Position numbers and translations under genes: made by a program
Notes under the pieces: model-generated
The model's input: only the letters and a program-made list of their open reading frames with translations
Databases searched by the model: none
What the model was told of the DNA's origin: nothing
Shown here: one piece after another, positions 1 to 7,337 of the stretch
Position numbering within the stretch: position 1 is the first letter of the stretch
How the letters are laid out: each line of letters starts with the position of its first letter
Source of the DNA: Archaeoglobales archaeon
GTDB taxonomy: Archaea; Halobacteriota; Archaeoglobi; Archaeoglobales; Archaeoglobaceae
Assembly (NCBI GenBank): GCA_003662985.1
Contig: QMZD01000025.1
Coordinates: 1 to 11,049, forward strand
Direction: 5' to 3'
Length of the DNA: 11,049 nt

Positions 1-1127
1 GCATTCCTAGGCTCATTGAAAGCAAATCCTAACTCCTCAATCTCTTCCTTCGAGAAAAGCTCATCATAAACAAAGACATTCATCCCTTTTGATCTTAGAT
101 ATTCGGCCAAGGCCAGATTTCTGCTGTGGTATAGCTCTTTGACTCTATCTCTAAAAGAAATTCCTTTTATACAGATCTTAACCTCTAGGAGTGGTTTTTT
201 GATCTTCAAGCACTCTGAAATGATTTTCATGGCCCAGTATTCGATCATCTCATCGTTCAATTCTCTTGCCGTGCGGAGCAATCTTGCATGTTCAAATTTC
301 TCCCTCTTTTCCATTTCTTTTATGAGAAACCATGGATAAACGGGAATACAGTGTCCCCCAACTCCGGTTGATGGCAGATGGATGTGGCAGTATTCGTGAT
401 TTGCATACTCTCTTGCCTCGTAAAAATTAATTCCAAGCTCTTCAGCTATCTTAAAGAGTTCATTTGCCAAAGCAACATTAACGTCTCTGTAACAGCCTTC
501 AATGACCTTTATGAATTCTGCAGTTCTTGCATTTGAAACAAGGCTTATGTTAGGCACGAATTTTTTGTAGAATTCATAGCCTCTCTTTCCACTCTCATTA
601 TCAACCCCTCCAACGATCTTCGGAAACTCTCTCAGCCTTGAGATGCTGTATCCTGTCATTATCCTTTCAGGTGAGTAAGCTAGATAGAACTCTCCCAGTT
701 TTAGCCCGCTCTCCTCCTCGATCCATCTTTTGATGAGCTTTTCCATTGTGAGGGGTGGCAGAGTGGTCTCAACCGAAATCAAATCCCCTTTCTCAATCAA
801 TCTCCCCACGTTTCTGCATGCGCTCTCCAAGATGGAAAAATCCGGGTTGTTGGTTTCGTCGATGTAGAGGGGCACTATAATTATGTAAACCTGGCATTCC
901 CGTGCTTTTTCGTAGTCGGGATGAGCTTTGAGATTTTTACCACCATGCTTTTCGACAAGCTCGTCTAAGCCTATCTCCTCAGGGATGGGGTTAACCCCGG
1001 AATTTATTTTCTCACATTTGTCTGGATCGAGATCTATTCCAGTAACATTAAATCCAGAATCTGCTATTACAGCTGCAAGGGGTAATCCAGCTTTTCCTAG
1101 TCCGATTACTGCAACTTCCTCATTCAT
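1..1127 (-). CDS. UDP-N-acetylhexosamine 6-dehydrogenase (UDP-GlcNAc/ManNAc dehydrogenase, WbpA/WecC family), C-terminus cut by window edge
   Basis: I read this frame directly on the minus strand: it is open from ATG at 1127 to the left edge (375 codons), so about 50 C-terminal residues are probably missing. It opens with a Rossmann NAD-binding motif (VAVIGLGKAGLPLA, residues 5-18). The central segment AEFIKVIEGCYRDVNVALAN holds the family's conserved Lys (Lys207). The catalytic thiol is Cys260 in GVGGHCIPVYPW. Family members oxidise C6 of a UDP-sugar to a uronic acid in two NAD-dependent steps through a thioester on this Cys. The start is supported by AGGAGGGG ending 5 nt before the ATG. It lies 33 nt after the WbpD-like acetyltransferase and is probably the third gene of that operon. 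This context favours UDP-GlcNAc as substrate; UDP-ManNAc, as for WecC, remains possible. The family call is firm, the substrate is inferred. Confidence 0.9.
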   Translation of the reverse strand, partial: MNEEVAVIGLGKAGLPLAAVIADSGFNVTGIDLDPDKCEKINSGVNPIPEEIGLDELVEKHGGKNLKAHPDYEKARECQVYIIIVPLYIDETNNPDFSILESACRNVGRLIEKGDLISVETTLPPLTMEKLIKRWIEEESGLKLGEFYLAYSPERIMTGYSISRLREFPKIVGGVDNESGKRGYEFYKKFVPNISLVSNARTAEFIKVIEGCYRDVNVALANELFKIAEELGINFYEAREYANHEYCHIHLPSTGVGGHCIPVYPWFLIKEMEKREKFEHARLLRTARELNDEMIEYWAMKIISECLKIKKPLLEVKICIKGISFRDRVKELYHSRNLALAEYLRSKGMNVFVYDELFSKEEIEELGFAFNEPRN

Positions 1128-1160
1128 TTTTTCCCCTCCTTTCCCTCTTTTATGCGTAGC

Positions 1161-1763
1161 TTACCCGTATCCAATCCTAACCTTTTTACCGCAGTGCGTG
1201 CATTCGAACTCCCCTCTTGCATTGGAGTCATCCGTTAGCTTTCTTCCACAATAGCAGACGAATCCTTTCAGCTCTGCCGGGTTGCCATACACAAGGCCAA
1301 AGGCCGGAACGGACTTTGTTACAACGCTTCCGGCCCCTATCATCGCGTAATTTCCAATCTCAACTCCGCAGACTATTGTTGAATTCGCTCCAATGCTTGC
1401 CCCTTTTCTCACAATGGTTTCTACAATCATCTCATCCTCCCACTGAAAGGCCCTAGGCAGGAGATCGTTCGTAAACGTTACTGAAGGGCCGATGAAGACA
1501 TCATCCTCAATTTTAACCCCCCTGTATACACTTACGAAGTTCTGGATCTTTACGTTGTCTCCTATCTCGACCTCTGTGTCGATGTATACGCCTTTCCCAA
1601 TGTTGCAGTTTCTACCTATCTTTGCCTTCTCGCGAATGTGAACGAAATGCCAGATTCTGCATCCTTCTCCTATGCTATCGCTTTCTACAATTGCAGTAGG
1701 ATGAACGAAATATTTGCTTTGATCGTTCTGTCTTCTCTTCTCTTCCTTCCTTTCCTCTTTCAT
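1161..1763 (-). CDS. wbpD: UDP-2-acetamido-3-amino-uronate N-acetyltransferase (WbpD/WlbB-like left-handed beta-helix), with Cys-rich tail
   Basis: This is a 200-residue hexapeptide-repeat (left-handed beta-helix) acetyltransferase. Residues 36-100 carry the block typical of WbpD/WlbB: WHFVHIRE, NIGKGVYIDTEVEIGDNVKI, FVSVYRG and IGPSVTFTND. Family enzymes use acetyl-CoA to acetylate the 3-amino group of UDP-GlcNAc(3NH2)A. After the helix (VYGNPAELKGF) the chain continues with Cys170-x-Cys172 and Cys188-x2-Cys191, which looks like a small zinc-ribbon tail. The first 16 residues are a charged Lys/Glu/Arg extension absent from typical WbpD proteins, but I see no later in-frame ATG before the conserved region. 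The SD AGGTGA stands 4 nt before the ATG. The gene sits between the aminotransferase and the dehydrogenase, the expected partners. The fold and subfamily look secure; the metal binding is inferred. Confidence 0.88.
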   Translation of the reverse strand: MKEERKEEKRRQNDQSKYFVHPTAIVESDSIGEGCRIWHFVHIREKAKIGRNCNIGKGVYIDTEVEIGDNVKIQNFVSVYRGVKIEDDVFIGPSVTFTNDLLPRAFQWEDEMIVETIVRKGASIGANSTIVCGVEIGNYAMIGAGSVVTKSVPAFGLVYGNPAELKGFVCYCGRKLTDDSNARGEFECTHCGKKVRIGYG

Positions 1764-1767
1764 TCCT

Positions 1768-1807
1768 TCACCTACTTTTCATATCCTCGCTGCTTATCAC
1801 CTACTTT
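1768..1807 (-). repeat. 11-nt direct repeat carrying the SD, with a 4-codon mini-ORF, upstream of the acetyltransferase
   Basis: On the minus strand the 11-mer AAAGTAGGTGA occurs twice, at 1797-1807 and 1768-1778, 29 nt apart. The downstream copy is the SD of the acetyltransferase. Between them, GCGAGGAT precedes ATG AAA AGT AGG TGA (1782-1768), a four-codon frame that ends inside the second repeat, 4 nt before the real start. This lies in the 92-nt gap between aminotransferase and acetyltransferase, the widest gap in this operon. The repeat is plainly visible; whether the mini-ORF is translated or regulatory is speculation. Confidence 0.4.
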
Positions 1808-1855
1808 GTTTATTTATCTTCATACTTATTTTCATCTTGAAATTGTTCAATGTTT

Positions 1856-2956
1856 TCATAACTCTATTCCATTTACAAACTCGACGATGTACTTCAAATC
1901 CTCAGCTGTTAAGGACGGGTGGACGGGTAGGCTCACAACCCTCCTTGCAACCCTTTCAGCCCTTTCACATTTTGCCACGATTCCTAGCTCTTTATATAAG
2001 GGCTGTTCGTAAACGGCCATAGGGTAGTGAACGGCACAACCGATTCCGGCCTTTTTGAGTTGTTCTATAAAGTTGTCCCTTCTTTCAATCTGCACGACAT
2101 ACTGATTGAAAACGTGTTTGACTTTCTCCATTGCAAAAGGTTTTACGATATCATCCTTCAGATTTTTGCTTAGGTATTCCGCGTTTTTTATTCTTTTTTC
2201 AATAAACGAATCAAGCTTTTTTAGCTGTTCTACTCCAATAACAGCTTGGAAATCTGTCATGCGATAGTTGTATCCAAGCATCACGTGGTTATATTTCCCG
2301 GTGTCTCCATGATTCCTTAGGAGCCTTAGTTTCTCAGCTAGCCTGGTATCGTTTGTGGTTATCATTCCTCCCTCCCCGGTAGTCATGTTCTTGGTTGGAT
2401 AGAAGGAAAAGCATCCCACTCCAAAACTTCCCACTTTTTTCCCATCGTATTCTGCTCCATGGGCCTGAGCTGCATCCTCGATCAGAATGAGATCATGATC
2501 CTCGCAGATCTCTGAAATTGCGTTGACATCGAAGGGCTGTCCATAGAGGTGAACACCGATTACGGCTTTTGTTTTATCGGTTACCTTCTCGAGCACATCG
2601 TTGGCATCGATGTTCATCGTTTTTTCGTCAATATCTGCGAAGACGGGCTTTGCGTGCTGGAAGAGAACGCAGTTGGCTGTGGCTATGAAAGTGAAGGCTG
2701 GAACAATTACCTCGTCTCCCTCTTTTATTCCTACCGCCTTTAAAGCAAGATCTAAAGCGATGGTTCCATTTGAAACCGCTATCGCCTCTTTAACACCGAT
2801 ATACTCTGCAAAAGCTCTTTCAAACTCCTCAACGATTTTACCCTGGGCAAGCATGCCCGATTTTAAGACTTCAATGACCCTCGAGATCTCCTCCTCTCCA
2901 ATTTCAGGTTTTGCGATAGGGATAGTTCTCTTAGTTTCGGTATCAGACTCCATCAT
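1856..2956 (-). CDS. DegT/DnrJ/EryC1/StrS-family PLP sugar aminotransferase (WbpE-like)
   Basis: The product has 366 residues, the normal length for this family. It transfers an amino group, usually from glutamate, to a keto group on a nucleotide-linked sugar using PLP. Visible landmarks are IPIAKPEIGEEE (12-23), SNGTIALDLAL (62-72), the PLP-contacting EDAAQAHGA (160-168, Asp161) and the Schiff-base Lys189 in SFYPTKNMTTGEGG. NHVMLGYNYRMTDFQAVIG then follows, as in WbpE, ArnB and PseC. It is the first gene of the minus-strand operon, and with the WbpD-like neighbour the best guess is amination of UDP-3-keto-GlcNAcA. The start is ambiguous: AGGAGG directly abuts the ATG at 2956, so the ATG one codon later (2953) would have better spacing. 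Family certain, exact sugar inferred. Confidence 0.92.
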   Translation of the reverse strand: MMESDTETKRTIPIAKPEIGEEEISRVIEVLKSGMLAQGKIVEEFERAFAEYIGVKEAIAVSNGTIALDLALKAVGIKEGDEVIVPAFTFIATANCVLFQHAKPVFADIDEKTMNIDANDVLEKVTDKTKAVIGVHLYGQPFDVNAISEICEDHDLILIEDAAQAHGAEYDGKKVGSFGVGCFSFYPTKNMTTGEGGMITTNDTRLAEKLRLLRNHGDTGKYNHVMLGYNYRMTDFQAVIGVEQLKKLDSFIEKRIKNAEYLSKNLKDDIVKPFAMEKVKHVFNQYVVQIERRDNFIEQLKKAGIGCAVHYPMAVYEQPLYKELGIVAKCERAERVARRVVSLPVHPSLTAEDLKYIVEFVNGIEL

Positions 2957-2989
2957 CCTCCTTTCCTCAGTAGAACGCTTTAAATCTTT

Positions 2990-2998
2990 CTATAAATT
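2990..2998 (-). promoter_or_regulatory. TATA box for the minus-strand nucleotide-sugar operon
   Basis: On the minus strand AATTTATAG is centred about 38 nt before the aminotransferase ATG. Using the usual archaeal TATA-to-start distance of about 25 nt, transcription would begin near 2969, leaving a short leader that contains GAGGAAAGGAGG. It lies in the 93-nt divergent gap shared with the plus-strand glmU operon. Inferred from sequence only. Confidence 0.5.
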
Positions 2999-3020
2999 TC
3001 ATCATGAAAAATGGATAAAG

Positions 3021-3029
3021 ATTATAAAC
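3021..3029 (+). promoter_or_regulatory. TATA box for the plus-strand glmU-glmU-glmS operon, probably leaderless
   Basis: ATTATAAAC is centred about 25 nt before the GTG at 3050, so the predicted transcription start coincides with the start codon. No SD precedes 3050 (or the TTG at 3041), which fits a leaderless mRNA. This spacing is my main reason for choosing GTG 3050. Confidence 0.5.
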
Positions 3030-3049
3030 TTCAAATTTAATTGCAGTAC

Positions 3050-4261
3050 GTGCAGGCTGTAGTTCTGGCTGCTGGAGAAGGCACAAGGATGCGCCCCTTG
3101 ACATTTACGAGGCCAAAGGTGATGCTACCGATAGCAAACATGCCGATTTTGGAGCATCTCTTTCTCAGCCTTAAAGATGCGGGAATAGATAAGGTTGTGC
3201 TTGTCGTCGGATACAGAGATGAGACGATTAGAGGTCACTTTGGTAACGAATGGAATGATATAAAGATCGATTATGCCAACCAGAGGAAACAGTTGGGAAC
3301 TGCAGACGCCTTAAAAGCTGCCTCACATCTTTTAGATGAAGAGTTTCTGATGATGAACGGGGATGCCATAGTTGGTAGTGAGGACATTAAGAGAATCGCT
3401 GGAAGAGATGGTTTTGCTCTTGCCGTTAAAGAGGTACCCAATCCTGAGGAATTTGGGGTTGTTGAGTGTGAGGATGGATTGGTCAAATGCATAGTTGAGA
3501 AACCTGAAAAGCCGAAGAGTAATCTCATAAATGCGGGAATTTATCGATTTAGTAGGGAAATCCTTGAATTTGTGAATAGAACGCCCTTATCCGTAAGGGA
3601 GGAGTATGAGATAACAACCTCCATAAAAATGGCAATCGAGAGCGGAATTGAATTTGAGGCAGTTGAAATTGATGAGTGGATCGATATAGGCTTTCCATGG
3701 GACTTGCTCAGAGCAAATTCATTTTTCCTCTCAAGAATTGAAGGTAGAGTTGATGGAAAGGTTGAGGAAGGGGCACACCTAAACGGGGAGGTTGTTGTGG
3801 GAGAGGGGAGTGTAATCAAGTCGGGGAGTTACATTGAGGGGCCTGCGGTAATAGGCAAGAACTGCAAGATCGGCCCCAACTGCTATATACGCCCCTCTAC
3901 CTCGATTGGAGATGGTTGCCATATAGGTGCCGCTGTGGAAGTTAAAAACTCCATCATAATGAATGGCACAAAAATTCCGCACCTAATCTATCTTGGTGAT
4001 TCGATAATCGGTGAAAAATGCAACTTTGGAGCGGGAACCAAGATAGCAAACCTAAGACTGGACGATAAAAATATAATGGTTAATGTGAAAAATAAGATGA
4101 TCGACACGAGATTAAGAAAGTTTGGAGCGGTTGTTGGAGATAACGTTAGAACCGGAATAAATGTGACAATAAATGTTGGAACGATGATAGGTGATAATGT
4201 TCTCATCGCTCCAGGAGCAAAAGTCGATGGGTATGTTGAAAGAAATTCGAAGGTATTTTGA
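3050..4261 (+). CDS. glmU: Archaeal bifunctional GlmU: sugar-1-phosphate uridylyltransferase / GlcN-1-P acetyltransferase
   Basis: The product has 403 residues from GTG 3050 (406 if TTG 3041 is used). The N-terminal Rossmann-like nucleotidyltransferase domain (about 1-225) begins QAVVLAAGEGTRMRPLT, the nucleotide-binding signature. It has the substrate Lys in TRPKVMLP, QLGTADAL, metal-binding Asp in LMMNGDA and INAGIYRF. The C-terminal left-handed beta-helix (about 240-403) contains IPHLIYLGDS and NFGAGTKIANLRLDDK. These match the acetyltransferase catalytic block known from the archaeal Sulfolobus ST0452 enzyme: His311, Tyr314 and Asn334 here correspond to its His, Tyr and Asn. It should acetylate GlcN-1-P and join the product to UMP, giving UDP-GlcNAc. 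I prefer GTG 3050 because it gives the family's standard MQAVVLAAG start, matches the paralogue next door and fits the TATA spacing. It is the first gene of an operon with a paralogue and glmS. Confidence 0.87.
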   Translation: MQAVVLAAGEGTRMRPLTFTRPKVMLPIANMPILEHLFLSLKDAGIDKVVLVVGYRDETIRGHFGNEWNDIKIDYANQRKQLGTADALKAASHLLDEEFLMMNGDAIVGSEDIKRIAGRDGFALAVKEVPNPEEFGVVECEDGLVKCIVEKPEKPKSNLINAGIYRFSREILEFVNRTPLSVREEYEITTSIKMAIESGIEFEAVEIDEWIDIGFPWDLLRANSFFLSRIEGRVDGKVEEGAHLNGEVVVGEGSVIKSGSYIEGPAVIGKNCKIGPNCYIRPSTSIGDGCHIGAAVEVKNSIIMNGTKIPHLIYLGDSIIGEKCNFGAGTKIANLRLDDKNIMVNVKNKMIDTRLRKFGAVVGDNVRTGINVTINVGTMIGDNVLIAPGAKVDGYVERNSKVF

Positions 4262-4279
4262 GAAGTCAAGGTGTCTAAA

Positions 4280-5443
4280 ATGCAGGCAATAGTTCTCACG
4301 GCAGGAGAGGGTCAGAGACTCAGGCCTTTCACAGCTAACAAGCCAAAATCTATGATAAAGGTTGCAAACAAGCCGATTCTTGAATTTATTATCGAATCCA
4401 TTAAGCAAAGTGGAATAAGGGACGTTGTGATGGTCGTCGGATACAAAAAAGAGAGAATAATGAATTATTTCGGTGATGGAAAGGAGTTCGGTGTTAGAAT
4501 TAAATATGCCTTTCAGCATCAGCAGCTTGGAACTGCTCATGCGTTAAAACAAGCGAAGGAATTGGCTGAAGATGAATTCCTCGTGGTTCCAGGGGATAAC
4601 ATCATAGATTCTGGAACCCTTGAGAGAGTTGAAGAGCCATATACAATACTCTACAAGAGGCTTCTGGAGGTTTCCAAGTATGGTGTTCTGTTTCTTAAAA
4701 ATAATCACGTAGAGAGGATCGTGGAGAAGCCTGAGGAGCAGGAGGGAGGCTTAGCCAACACAGGAATTTATTGCCTGGATAGAAGAATTTTTGATGAAAT
4801 CGGTGAGGAGACGAGCCTTGTTGCAGTAATAAACCGGCTGATAGAAAAAGGAGCCAGTTTTAAAGCCAAAGAAGCTGAAAAATGGCTGGATGTTGTCTAT
4901 CCCTGGGACATTCTCAAGCTTAACGATCTTTCCATGGATTTTAAGGGAAAGAGAATCTCTGGAAAGGTTGAGAGTGGGGTAACAATTATAGGGGATGTTA
5001 TTATAGGTGAGGGAAGCGTTGTAAGGGGAAATACGTATATCTACGGGCCAGTAATCATAGGAGAACAATGTAGAATCGGACCGAACTGTGTTATATTTCC
5101 ATCCACATCGATAGGAAACTCGACAACGATTGGTCCACTCTCCTACATTGAGAATTCCGTGATTGGGGAGAATGTGAGGATAGATAGCGGGTGTCACATA
5201 AAAAATTCCGTTATAGACAATGGAACGGCCATTCAGTCTGGTTTCAAAGCGATAAGCGGGGAATCTGAGATGGCCATATGCGATGAATGGCACTGTGTTG
5301 AGGCTGGAGCTTTTATAGGTGAAGGGACAAAAATCGGGGCTGGAGTGGTAACCAAACCTTGCGCTACCATAGGGAACTTTGTGAAGATGGCGGATCTGAA
5401 AGTAGTCGATGGTGTAATCCCCGATAACTCCGTGGTGTTGTAG
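4280..5443 (+). CDS. GlmU-like sugar-1-phosphate nucleotidyltransferase paralogue with diverged beta-helix domain
   Basis: This 387-residue protein is a tandem paralogue of the preceding gene. The nucleotidyltransferase half is intact: MQAIVLTAGEGQRLRPFT, NKPKSMIKVANKPILEF, QLGTAHAL, VVPGDN, IVEKPEE and ANTGIYCLD. The C-terminal half is still a hexapeptide beta-helix (IGEGSVVRGNTYIYGPVIIGEQCRIGPNC). However, the HxxY-GDS and NFGAGTxIANLR segments that carry acetyltransferase catalysis in gene one are replaced by SGFKAISGESEMAICDEWH and AFIGEGTKIGAGVVTKPCA. It therefore probably keeps only nucleotidyl transfer, on GlcNAc-1-P, Glc-1-P or another sugar. The start is ATG 4280, since AAGGTG lies 6 nt upstream; the in-frame GTG at 4271 is part of that SD. 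The gene begins 18 nt after its paralogue ends and stops directly at the glmS ATG. Confidence 0.85.
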   Translation: MQAIVLTAGEGQRLRPFTANKPKSMIKVANKPILEFIIESIKQSGIRDVVMVVGYKKERIMNYFGDGKEFGVRIKYAFQHQQLGTAHALKQAKELAEDEFLVVPGDNIIDSGTLERVEEPYTILYKRLLEVSKYGVLFLKNNHVERIVEKPEEQEGGLANTGIYCLDRRIFDEIGEETSLVAVINRLIEKGASFKAKEAEKWLDVVYPWDILKLNDLSMDFKGKRISGKVESGVTIIGDVIIGEGSVVRGNTYIYGPVIIGEQCRIGPNCVIFPSTSIGNSTTIGPLSYIENSVIGENVRIDSGCHIKNSVIDNGTAIQSGFKAISGESEMAICDEWHCVEAGAFIGEGTKIGAGVVTKPCATIGNFVKMADLKVVDGVIPDNSVVL

Positions 5444-7231
5444 ATGTGCGGGATTGTAGGCTATATAGGATTCAGACAGGGGGATAAGGTTGTTATATCC
5501 TCATTGAAGAGGCTCGAGTACAGGGGATACGATTCCTGGGGATATGCGATTGCAAACGGGAAGGAGATAAAGATCCAGAAAAAAGTGGGATCGATATCGG
5601 CAGTCGAGGTGGAGGAGAGAAAGGTTGGGGATGTAACGATCTCCATTGGCCATACGAGGTGGGCGACTCATGGAAAACCCTCAGACATTAACGCTCATCC
5701 TCATACCGATTGCGATGAAGAGATCGCCGTTGTGCACAACGGAATAATTACGAATTTCTCATCTCTGAAAAATGAATTGATCTCCGAAGGTCACGTATTC
5801 AGATCGGAAACCGACACAGAAGTTATCCCCCATCTCATCGAAAAATGTTATAAAGATTCCAGATCATTTGAAGAGGCCGTAATCAAGGCGGTGAGCTACC
5901 TTAGAGGATCTTACGCTTTTGTCGCTTTGAAGAAGGATGAAAAAAAGCTCGTCGCATGCAAGTACAAAAGCCCCCTGATTTTGGGAGTGGGAGATGGAGA
6001 ACTCATTTTCGCCTCAGACGTGCCTGCAATCCTCGAGTACACGAACAGGGTGATATATCTCAACGATGGAGACATCGTGATTGCCGAGCCTGATGGCTAT
6101 AAGATAATTAACGAGGGCAGAGAAGTCGAGAGGGAGATAGAACTAATCCATTGGAGCATCGAGGATGCGGAGAAAGGCGGTTATGAGCACTTCATGCTCA
6201 AAGAGATAAATGAAAACCCGAGAGTTATCGAGGAAACACTTGGTGAATATGTCACCGATGAGATAGAGCTTGATCCGAGTTTCGCGGCAGGCATATCCGA
6301 GATCATAATCGTTGCGTGTGGTACGAGCTATCACGCTGGTCTGATAGGTAAGTACGTCATTGAGAAGCTTGCGGGAATACCTGTCAGGGTTGAATACGCC
6401 TCAGAATACAACTACCATTCAATCATCCCCGGAAGATCTCTCGTCTTAGGAATAACACAGTCAGGTGAGACTGCAGATACTCTCGAAGCTTTGAGGGCTG
6501 CGAAACGAATGGGTCTCAGGACTTGCAGCATCGTTAACGTTGTCGGGAGTTCTGCAACCAAGATCTCCGATCACGTTCTTTTTACCAGAGCAGGCCCTGA
6601 GATAAGCGTTGCGGCAACGAAATCATTCATAGCTCAGCTCATAGTTCTGTATGTTATTGCGGTAAAGCTGTCTCCTCTCACAAGGCAGGAGAAGAAAGAA
6701 CTGATCGATGAACTCAAGAGCCTGCCAGAGAAGGTTCAAAGGATTCTGGATAAACAGGGTAGAATTGATGAGATCGCCAGAAAGCTCAGCGACTTCGAGA
6801 ACATAATGTACGTCGGAAGAGGGGTTGGTTTTCCAACAGCGTTGGAAGGAGCGCTCAAAATGAAGGAGATCTCCTACATCCATGCGGAGGGCTATCCTGC
6901 GGGAGAACTCAAACACGGCCCATTTGCACTTTTGGGAAAGAACACCCCCGTTGTTGCGGTCATCAACAGGGATGAGACCTACGAAATAATGCTGAACAAC
7001 ATAAAAGAGGTTAAGGCGAGGGAATCCATGGTTATTGCTGTTTCGGATGAGAAAGATGAGGAAGTAGATAATTTCGTTGATTTTGCAATCAAAACTCCTG
7101 AAACACTTCCAATACTATCACCGATCCTCCATTCTGTTGCTTTACAGCTTCTCGCCTACTTTACAGCCAGAACCAGAGGGTGCGAGATAGATAAGCCCAG
7201 AAACTTGGCGAAGAGCGTTACCGTGGAGTAA
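5444..7231 (+). CDS. glmS: Glutamine--fructose-6-phosphate aminotransferase (isomerizing), GlmS
   Basis: At 595 residues this is a full-length GlmS. It turns fructose-6-P and glutamine into glucosamine-6-P and glutamate in the cytoplasm, the first step to UDP-GlcNAc. The class-II glutaminase domain (about 1-220) starts MCGIVGY with nucleophile Cys2, then EYRGYDSWG, GHTRWATHG (69-77), VHNG (97-100) and SETDTE (121-126). SIS domain 1 follows (about 285-405: VACGTSYHAG, ITQSGETADT, VAATKSF). SIS domain 2 (about 450-580) has GALKMKEISYIHAEGYPAGE followed by LKHGP, with the conserved Glu488. The tail KPRNLAKSVTVE includes Lys590, equivalent to the fructose-6-P-binding Lys near the C-terminus of E. 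coli GlmS. The ATG follows the previous TAG with no spacer and has only a weak GGTG upstream, suggesting translational coupling. In GYDSWG, Trp32 sits where Ala or Val is more usual. Confidence 0.96.
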   Translation: MCGIVGYIGFRQGDKVVISSLKRLEYRGYDSWGYAIANGKEIKIQKKVGSISAVEVEERKVGDVTISIGHTRWATHGKPSDINAHPHTDCDEEIAVVHNGIITNFSSLKNELISEGHVFRSETDTEVIPHLIEKCYKDSRSFEEAVIKAVSYLRGSYAFVALKKDEKKLVACKYKSPLILGVGDGELIFASDVPAILEYTNRVIYLNDGDIVIAEPDGYKIINEGREVEREIELIHWSIEDAEKGGYEHFMLKEINENPRVIEETLGEYVTDEIELDPSFAAGISEIIIVACGTSYHAGLIGKYVIEKLAGIPVRVEYASEYNYHSIIPGRSLVLGITQSGETADTLEALRAAKRMGLRTCSIVNVVGSSATKISDHVLFTRAGPEISVAATKSFIAQLIVLYVIAVKLSPLTRQEKKELIDELKSLPEKVQRILDKQGRIDEIARKLSDFENIMYVGRGVGFPTALEGALKMKEISYIHAEGYPAGELKHGPFALLGKNTPVVAVINRDETYEIMLNNIKEVKARESMVIAVSDEKDEEVDNFVDFAIKTPETLPILSPILHSVALQLLAYFTARTRGCEIDKPRNLAKSVTVE

Positions 7232-7261
7232 TAGCTGAAAGCATCTTCCAATTAATTTATA

Positions 7262-7302
7262 TAATTTCTAATTTCTAATTCACTAATTTAATTTAATTTT
7301 AA
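7262..7302 (+). terminator. AT-rich, T-run tract after glmS: probable archaeal terminator
   Basis: About 30 nt after the glmS stop, a low-complexity tract runs to AATTTAATTTAATTTTAACC, beginning with near-tandem TAATTTC units. Archaeal RNA polymerase typically stops at T-rich tracts without a needed hairpin, so this is a reasonable end for the glmU-glmU-glmS transcript. No strong stem-loop is visible. Confidence 0.45.
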
Positions 7303-7337
7303 CCATTTCGAATCTATGCCTACTGTTATCGGGCTCT

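Noticed and set aside
928..1254. 108-codon plus-strand frame opposite the dehydrogenase start
   Set aside because: Antisense to the NAD-binding region of the dehydrogenase, whose motif is unmistakable; no independent support.
1638..2012. 124-codon plus-strand frame spanning the acetyltransferase-aminotransferase gap
   Set aside because: It overlaps the ends of two real minus-strand genes and the product is Phe/Ser/Leu-rich, as expected for the complement of a purine-rich strand.
2601..3062. 153-codon plus-strand frame opposite the aminotransferase start
   Set aside because: It runs antisense through conserved aminotransferase sequence and the divergent promoter region; the product is a low-information Ser/Ile-rich shadow.
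4751..5293. 180-codon open frame on the minus strand opposite the second GlmU paralogue
   Set aside because: It lies wholly antisense to a well-supported nucleotidyltransferase gene, has no recognisable motif and no promoter or SD, and is explained by the codon bias of the real gene.
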